From Dehalococcoidia bacterium UBA2777 (lineage in GTDB: Bacteria; Chloroflexota; Dehalococcoidia; UBA2247; UBA2777), in assembly GCA_002352365.1 (NCBI GenBank), contig DEIJ01000079.1, forward strand, positions 1-10,525: 10,525 nucleotides of DNA, written 5' to 3'. A program made the position numbers and the translations under genes. The notes under the pieces were generated by a model, which ran no database searches, was not told the origin of the DNA, and saw only the letters and a program-made list of their open reading frames with translations. Shown here in pieces: positions 5,943-10,525 of the stretch. How positions within the stretch are numbered: position 1 is the stretch's first letter; each line of letters starts with the position of its first letter.

Positions 5943-7976
5943 TTAAATCAGCCCAGACGCCCCCATTAGAACCGGGGCAAGAACCAGCGATATCACCGCC
6001 ATCAACTTTATCATAATATTCAAGGAAGGCCCTGAGGTATCCTTCATTGGGTCACCTACGGTATCACCAACCACAGCCGATTTATGTGCCTCCGAGCCTT
6101 TCCCCCCAAGATTACCCCGCTCTATCCACTTCTTAGCATTATCCCAAGAACCCCCCGCATTAGCTAATGTTATCGCCAGCAAGAATCCGCTAGCCACTGC
6201 CCCAATCAGAAAGCCCGCTAAGCCTTCTTTCCCCAACACAAAACCTACAAGTATCGGAGCAGCTACTGCCATCAATGCTGGAGTAATCATCTCCCTTAAT
6301 GCCGCCTTGGTGCATATATCAACACACCTGCCATACTCTGGCCTGGCCGTGCCTTCCCATAAACCTTTTATCTCCCGGAATTGGCGTCGCACCTCGTTGA
6401 CTATCAGCGAGGTGGTCCTGCCCACTGAGCCCAGAGTCATCGAGCAGAAGACGCCGGGGAGCATAACCCCGATGAATAGCCCGGCTACTACCGGGGCATC
6501 CAGTAGAGTAAGCTTAGAGACATCGATCCCCACTGCCTGGGTATAGGATAACATCAGAGCCAGAGCGGTGAGAGCTGCCGAGCCAATGGCGAAACCTTTC
6601 CCCGTTGCTGCTGTGGTGTTCCCCAAGGAGTCAAGGGCATCAGTTCGCTCCCTGATTTCCGGGGGGAGATGGGACATTTCTACAATCCCCCCCGAGTTAT
6701 CAGCCACCGGGCCGTAGGCATCGGTGGCTAGAGTAATTCCCAAGGTAGATAACATACCGATACCAGCGATAGCCACACCATAGATATCGGCAAATTGATA
6801 GGCAACAAGCATGGCAGCAGCCACCAAGATAATCGGAATCATACTACTAAATAGACCGTTGGCAAATCCGGTGATTATTGTTGGGCCGGTTCCGGTTACC
6901 GAGGCCTCTGAGACACGCCGTGTTGGCGAGTAGGCATATGAGGTAAAATAATTAGTACTCTCTCCGATTATTACCCCGGCAATTAGCCCGGCGAGAATAG
7001 CCCACAGCACCCCCCAACTTGCATCCAGGAAATAAACCGCCGCGGCAGCAAAGGCTGCGGTAAGGATCGAGGCGGAGAAGGTACCACGGCGTAGGGCACC
7101 AAGTAATGCCCCCATTTCCGGTTTCTCACCCACCCTCACCAGGAATGTGCCAATGATCGAAGCAGCGATTCCTCCCACCGCCACCATCATCGGCAGATAC
7201 CATGCTGTCTTGGCGTCGGCAGCAAGATTGGCAGTTATTGCCACCGCACACAGCGTCATGGTAGCGATGATTGACTCTACATATGACTCAAATAGGTCGG
7301 CCCCCATCCCAGCCACGTCACCAACATTGTCACCCACAAAATCGGCGATAACCGCGGCGTTGCGGGGGTCATCTTCGGGAATCCCTTTCTCTACCTTGCC
7401 CACTAAATCGGCCCCAGCATCTGCCCCTTTGGTGTAGATCCCCCCACCAACCCGAGCAAAAAGGGCTACTCCTGAGGCGCCAAAACCGTAAGCAGGAATA
7501 ATTTTGATGAATTCTGCAGTGCCTAGATTGTGGAAGGCAAAGTAAATGATGCTCAGTCCCAGGATACCAATGCCCACGACGCACATTCCCATTACCCCAC
7601 CACCACGGAAGGAAACCCTTAAACCTTCATTTAGGCTCTTGGTGGCAGCGTGAGCTGTTCTGGCATTAGTCCTGATGGCCATATTCATCCCAGCATAGCC
7701 GGCACCCATAGAACACAAAGCGCCAAAGATAAATGATACCGCTACTCGCCAGCCAAGGTCGGGAATGCAGGCCAGGATGATGGCCACCACGGCCACAAAT
7801 ATGGCCAATATTTGATACTCACGGTGCAGGAAGGCTAAGGCACCCTCTTTGATGGCGGCGGATATCTCCCTCATCCTCTCCGAGCCCGGCTCACGCTGCA
7901 ACACATAAACAGCCAAAAATCCGCCAAAACCCAGGGCTAATACGCCAGCTATCACCGCTATATATATAACATCCAT
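5943..7976 (-). CDS. hppA: Membrane-bound ion-translocating pyrophosphatase (HppA), K+-dependent type
   Basis: HppA couples hydrolysis of pyrophosphate to pumping of H+ or Na+ across the cytoplasmic membrane. The 677-residue protein is highly hydrophobic and consistent with the family's 16 membrane helices. Catalytic motifs are complete: GADAGADLVGK (184-194), EDDPRN (201-206), DFVGDNVGD (212-220), TDAYGPVADNSGG (418-430), GGSWDNAKKWIE (608-619) and VVGDTVGDPMKDTSGP (635-650). Ala456 and Gly459 in GNTTAATGK match the signature of K+-dependent enzymes; K+-independent ones have Lys and Thr. FESYVES carries glutamates at both 230 and 234, so ion specificity is not settled by inspection. The start is ATG at 7976 with GGGG and AAGG upstream. 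It is the last gene of the minus-strand cluster, 50 bases after the translin-like gene. Confidence 0.96.
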   Translation of the reverse strand: MDVIYIAVIAGVLALGFGGFLAVYVLQREPGSERMREISAAIKEGALAFLHREYQILAIFVAVVAIILACIPDLGWRVAVSFIFGALCSMGAGYAGMNMAIRTNARTAHAATKSLNEGLRVSFRGGGVMGMCVVGIGILGLSIIYFAFHNLGTAEFIKIIPAYGFGASGVALFARVGGGIYTKGADAGADLVGKVEKGIPEDDPRNAAVIADFVGDNVGDVAGMGADLFESYVESIIATMTLCAVAITANLAADAKTAWYLPMMVAVGGIAASIIGTFLVRVGEKPEMGALLGALRRGTFSASILTAAFAAAAVYFLDASWGVLWAILAGLIAGVIIGESTNYFTSYAYSPTRRVSEASVTGTGPTIITGFANGLFSSMIPIILVAAAMLVAYQFADIYGVAIAGIGMLSTLGITLATDAYGPVADNSGGIVEMSHLPPEIRERTDALDSLGNTTAATGKGFAIGSAALTALALMLSYTQAVGIDVSKLTLLDAPVVAGLFIGVMLPGVFCSMTLGSVGRTTSLIVNEVRRQFREIKGLWEGTARPEYGRCVDICTKAALREMITPALMAVAAPILVGFVLGKEGLAGFLIGAVASGFLLAITLANAGGSWDNAKKWIERGNLGGKGSEAHKSAVVGDTVGDPMKDTSGPSLNIMIKLMAVISLVLAPVLMGASGLI

Positions 7977-8026
7977 ACCTTAACCCCTTTCCAAACTAGA
8001 GATGACAAGCCACCAAATTGGCAAGT

Positions 8027-8653
8027 TTACCACTTGTGAATCATCCCGTCAATTCTTTCGGTTAAATCTTGTTGCTTAATGGCTAGGGTGAGGTCACTAC
8101 GGGTCTTTTCTAAGATACCCCGAACTATATCAGTAGTCCGCCTTAAGCCAAAGGTTAACGCATCGGGAAAGTCCATAGTCACCAGCACATTGTAGATCTC
8201 ATCCATAATAGATAACAGTTCTTCACATCTTGAGGCATCCCCCTTCCTTATAGCATCAAGCAGATGACGGCGCAGCTCACCTGCTGCTTCAGCCATCCCG
8301 TGTAGATAGGCAGCATACCTGACACCCAGTGTCTCAGGCTCAGGTAGAGCCTCCCCCAAAACCAGCTTTAAGGTGATGCTACCTTCGGCATATTCCTTCT
8401 GGGCATCATGAACAAAGCCAGCATAGCGGAGGTCATCATGCTGAGCGAGGGTCTCATTTACCTCATCGAGGAAGTGGTGAGCGGCATCTAGAAGGGAGCG
8501 AGAGTGGTCGAATTCCCCACGATGCACCGCCCGAATAGCATTAGCACTGGAGCGAATCACCTCCCGACAAAGCCTTAATGCCTTTTCCCGGGCAGCATCT
8601 TTAGCAGCCAAGTTCGACCGGATGCGTTGAACCATTGCTTCAAGGTTAGACAT
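8027..8653 (-). CDS. Translin-family protein (putative RNA/DNA-binding, possible RNase)
   Basis: The about 208-residue, all-helical protein matches the translin/TRAX family, known from eukaryotes and archaea, where members form octameric shells that bind single-stranded nucleic acid and some cut RNA. Recognisable segments, numbered from the longer GTG start, are GEFDHSRSLLDAA (50-62), LRYAGFVHDAQKEYAEG (79-95), GMAEAAGELRRHLLDAIRKGD (123-143) and the strong C-terminal block MDEIYNVLVTMDFPDALTFG plus LRRTTDIVRG (154-183). Glu126 and Glu130 align with TRAX catalytic acids; Asp87, Glu91 and Glu94 are further candidates. I chose ATG at 8653, which has GGAAAG upstream and overlaps the thiE stop by eight bases; GTG at 8665 is possible. 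Such proteins are sometimes mislabelled haloacid dehalogenase, but no HAD motifs are present. The role in this organism is unknown. Confidence 0.85.
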   Translation of the reverse strand: MSNLEAMVQRIRSNLAAKDAAREKALRLCREVIRSSANAIRAVHRGEFDHSRSLLDAAHHFLDEVNETLAQHDDLRYAGFVHDAQKEYAEGSITLKLVLGEALPEPETLGVRYAAYLHGMAEAAGELRRHLLDAIRKGDASRCEELLSIMDEIYNVLVTMDFPDALTFGLRRTTDIVRGILEKTRSDLTLAIKQQDLTERIDGMIHKW

Positions 8654-9704
8654 TGGGCTTTCCACCCTTGGCTTGCGCCACTTTTGCTGCTAGCCTATGA
8701 GTGGCACTTTCTATATCCTCTGCCCCTAAGATGGCGTGGATCACCGCTACACCATCCGCTCCACCCCGGATCACTTCAACTACATTAGTTTCATCGATGC
8801 CACCGATGGCGATAAGGGGGCAAGATGCTGCCTGCCTAATCTGGGTCAATATCGCCAACCCAGCCGGCCTGATATTCTCTTTCGACATAGTAGGATAGAG
8901 CGACCCCACGGCAATATAATCAGCCCCCTCAGACTGGGCTTGGCGAGCTTCAGCCAAAGTGGCTGTAGAACAGCCGATGAGCTTATCTATAGGCAGTAGG
9001 CGGCGGGCTTGGGTTAGTGGCAGGTCTTGTTGGCCGAGGTGAACCCCATCAGCTCCAACCGCCAAAGCTAAATCTAGCCAGTCATTGATAATGAATAACG
9101 CTCCCTCCTCGGCACATACCGCTTTAAGCCTTTGAGCTCTATCCAAAACCTTTCGTTTATCACTTTGCTTATCTCTCAACTGAATTGCCTTTGCCCCCCC
9201 ATGAATTGCTTGCCGAGCTACCTCCTGCTCATCACGGCCTTGTAATGCTTGGATATCTAAAATGAGGCAAACCCCAGCTAGTTGAGCGACCTTGTCTTGA
9301 CGGACTAACTTGGCCACTAAATCTTGCTCTAGCTTATACAGGGTGAAGCGGGCTTGTTTAAACTCTAGCGAACTGGCGGGGGGGGTGGGGGGGAGCTTGG
9401 CAAATTCTTCCATCACCCGCAGCGATTGCTGCACTCGGCGGGAATTGGCTACGGCCAGGGCGGGAAGATCAGCTCGCTGCCCTTCATCAGGTGTCTCAAT
9501 ATCTCGAGCCATATCCCCCACGGTATTTCGGGCTACCAGCAGCCGCTGTGGAGCGAAATGACTGCTCTGTTGCAAATTATGACGCAAGATCTTAAATTGT
9601 CTGCTAAGCTCGCCATCATTGAGCACAAAGCGGGCAATATCTTCTAGCACCCGCAAGCCCTCCCCGATGCGATCAAGGTTAGCATCGATAAGACGCTCTA
9701 CCAC
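8646..9704 (-). CDS. thiE: ThiD2-ThiE fusion: HMP-P kinase / thiamine phosphate synthase
   Basis: Two thiamine-pathway domains are joined in 352 residues. Residues 1 to about 130 are ThiD2, seen in LIDANLDRIGEGLRVLEDIARF (5-26), RNTVGDMARDI (59-69) and RVQQSLRVMEEFAKL (90-104); ThiD2 phosphorylates HMP-P to HMP-PP. Residues about 140-345 are the ThiE barrel, which joins HMP-PP to thiazole phosphate and releases PPi. ThiE marks are QLRDK (175-179), INDWLDLA (206-213), ADGVHLGQQD (218-227), GCST (244-247), DYIAVGSLYPTMSK (262-275) and AIGGI (299-303). The usual VSAI near the end is VIHAI (321-325), a Ser to His change. The start is GTG at 9704, three bases after the upstream fmdB-like stop, with AGAGAT as a modest ribosome site. 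A C7-A-C8 coding tract (residues 105-109) lies at the end of the first domain. Confidence 0.93.
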   Translation of the reverse strand: MVERLIDANLDRIGEGLRVLEDIARFVLNDGELSRQFKILRHNLQQSSHFAPQRLLVARNTVGDMARDIETPDEGQRADLPALAVANSRRVQQSLRVMEEFAKLPPTPPASSLEFKQARFTLYKLEQDLVAKLVRQDKVAQLAGVCLILDIQALQGRDEQEVARQAIHGGAKAIQLRDKQSDKRKVLDRAQRLKAVCAEEGALFIINDWLDLALAVGADGVHLGQQDLPLTQARRLLPIDKLIGCSTATLAEARQAQSEGADYIAVGSLYPTMSKENIRPAGLAILTQIRQAASCPLIAIGGIDETNVVEVIRGGADGVAVIHAILGAEDIESATHRLAAKVAQAKGGKPNV

Positions 9705-9707
9705 TAT

Positions 9708-10073
9708 CTATATCTCTTTAAGCCCCGGCTGGAGGTCCTTCACTGGTTCGGGTAATTCCCCCTGTCGAGCTGCCTGAATCATCTGTTGGGCCTTCTCAGG
9801 TATCTCTACACCCATCTCCTTGAACCTCTTCTCCGTCCAGCGGCCGATATTACGGGGATCTTTGTAATAATCCGGCCCAGGAAACATGGTTGGTTCACCA
9901 GCTTCCTCGTGGGTAGTCTTTAGCGACTTATGGAAGGCAAAGCCGGAGATAAGCCGGGTTAAATCCTTACCGCCACAAGCAGGACAGCTAGGGGATAAGG
10001 GCTCAACAATGCTTTTTACCAGAAGGCTTAGTTTTTGATGGCAAGAATTACAGCAGAACTCATAAATAGGCAT
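9708..10073 (-). CDS. FmdB-family zinc-ribbon protein, first paralog (nearer thiE)
   Basis: A small cytoplasmic protein, 121 residues from the ATG at 10073. It starts MPIYEF, the family hallmark, and has two knuckles CNSC and CPAC forming a probable four-cysteine zinc ribbon, then GGKDLTRLISGFAFHKS, the conserved end of the domain. After that comes a tail of about 70 residues with DPRNIGRW and GELPEP. FmdB-type proteins were named as putative regulators of formamidase, but their role is generally unknown. An in-frame TTG at 10079 directly after the upstream stop would add MP, and is less likely because it departs from the family start. The ribosome site is weak, so translation may be coupled to the gene before it. 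Confidence 0.85.
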   Translation of the reverse strand: MPIYEFCCNSCHQKLSLLVKSIVEPLSPSCPACGGKDLTRLISGFAFHKSLKTTHEEAGEPTMFPGPDYYKDPRNIGRWTEKRFKEMGVEIPEKAQQMIQAARQGELPEPVKDLQPGLKEI

Positions 10074-10079
10074 AGGCAA

Positions 10080-10475
10080 TCACTCAGTTTCCGGAGGCCC
10101 AGGCTCTCGGGGAGGTAGCTGCCTATCCTGCATTTCGCCTGCTACTTTGTCCCACCTCTCCCCCCTCTCCAGCCTCTCTGTCATCTCTTCATACTCAGGA
10201 CCTATCTCCCCACCCCCTGCTCCTTCCATTTTCTTCGACCATTGGGCCATGGCACGGGGATCGTTGGCCATCATACCACGGACTAATTGAGAATCGGAGA
10301 GGATATCTTCGTAGACATCTTTATATGTTTTATGAACAGCAAAAGTAGAGAAAAGGCGGCTGAGGTTATGGCTACCGCAACGGGTGCACCTGACTTGGGG
10401 CACGTCAGCAAAGTTTCTCAGATATAGGGCTACCACCTGGTGGCAATTATTGCACCGATATTCATAAACCGGCAC
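10080..10475 (-). CDS. FmdB-family zinc-ribbon protein, second paralog (first gene of the operon)
   Basis: From the GTG at 10475 the protein has 131 residues and opens VPVYEYRC (initiator read as Met), the standard FmdB start. A strong GGGAGGTG at 10481-10488 with five bases of spacing favours this start over an upstream in-frame start at 10520, whose extra 15 residues lack family resemblance. Zinc knuckles are CNNC and CTRC, followed by GSHNLSRLFSTFAVHKTYKD. The C-terminal tail has NDPRAMAQWSKKMEGAGG and GPEYEEMTERLERGE, then a proline- and glutamate-rich end. The HK and DPR...W..K pattern is shared with the neighbouring paralog, so the pair arose by tandem duplication or a common extended subfamily. 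The specific function is not known. Its stop is ten bases (six-base gap) from the next ATG. Confidence 0.82.
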   Translation of the reverse strand: MPVYEYRCNNCHQVVALYLRNFADVPQVRCTRCGSHNLSRLFSTFAVHKTYKDVYEDILSDSQLVRGMMANDPRAMAQWSKKMEGAGGGEIGPEYEEMTERLERGERWDKVAGEMQDRQLPPREPGPPETE

Positions 10476-10510
10476 CGGCCCACCTCCCCTTGGCAATTCA
10501 AGACAAATGA

Positions 10511-10519
10511 ATTTTAGCA
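10511..10519 (-). promoter_or_regulatory. Candidate extended -10 promoter of the fmdB-thiE-hppA operon
   Basis: On the minus strand TGC-TAAAAT forms an extended -10 element; the start would fall near 10504, about 30 bases before the GTG at 10475. Any -35 box would lie beyond the window edge, so this cannot be fully judged. Confidence 0.4.
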
Positions 10520-10525
10520 CAACAA

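Noticed and set aside
7147..7437. Plus-strand open frame inside hppA (also 6307-6546)
   Set aside because: These lie wholly antisense to the conserved hppA and have low-complexity Ala/Thr/Pro composition typical of shadows.
8027..8653. Haloacid dehalogenase-type hydrolase annotation for the translin-like gene
   Set aside because: No DxDx(T/V) nucleophile motif or other HAD motif is present; the helical translin motifs explain the sequence.
8736..8999. Plus-strand frames across thiE (also 8701-8898, 9310-9561, 9426-9647)
   Set aside because: All are antisense to a clear ThiD2-ThiE gene and show no recognisable domain.
10476..10520. N-terminal extension of the upstream FmdB-like protein
   Set aside because: The extra 15 residues precede the canonical VPVYEYRC start, and the strong ribosome site lies inside this extension.

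Overview
The window looks like ordinary chromosomal DNA from an anaerobic bacterium of the Chloroflexota, probably Dehalococcoidia-like. This assignment is an inference from gene content: a ThiD2-ThiE fusion, two FmdB-type zinc-ribbon proteins with a shared C-terminal extension, a bacterial translin-family protein, a K+-dependent-type membrane pyrophosphatase, an alpha2-type glycyl-tRNA synthetase and a CobU salvage enzyme. No 16S or other strict marker is present. Genes are tightly packed and intact, with mixed ATG and GTG starts. I see no tRNA, rRNA, CRISPR array, transposase or phage gene.

Left part (1-2410). A short leader with a TATAAT box precedes cobU (+), the cobinamide kinase/guanylyltransferase of cobalamin nucleotide-loop assembly. 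It converges on, and overlaps by six bases, a small exported PsbP-like protein (-) that has a good sigma70-type promoter. Divergent from that is fmt (+), methionyl-tRNA formyltransferase, followed by a compact cluster of hairpins that acts as the likely two-way terminator.

Middle part (2416-5914). An SbcD/Mre11-type nuclease and glycyl-tRNA synthetase form a coupled two-gene unit on the minus strand, separated by one base. A short divergent control region with two outward-facing TTGACA boxes separates them from a glyoxalase II-like metallo-beta-lactamase-fold hydrolase (+). A gene-free stretch of 179 bases follows; it carries a palindromic repeat of the interspersed C5/G5 type.

Right part (5943-10525). 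Five genes on the minus strand form a probable operon. In transcription order they are two FmdB-like zinc-ribbon proteins, ThiD2-ThiE (HMP-P kinase plus thiamine phosphate synthase), a translin-family protein, and hppA, the ion-pumping membrane pyrophosphatase. The first four genes overlap or lie within about ten bases of each other; hppA follows after about 50 bases. An extended -10 element at the right edge may be the operon promoter. A shared theme is pyrophosphate: CobU, GlyRS and ThiE all release PPi, which HppA would use to pump ions. The operon link is visible in the sequence; the metabolic link is only a suggestion. The least conventional elements are the translin-family protein, the paralogous zinc-ribbon pair and the competing hairpins after fmt.
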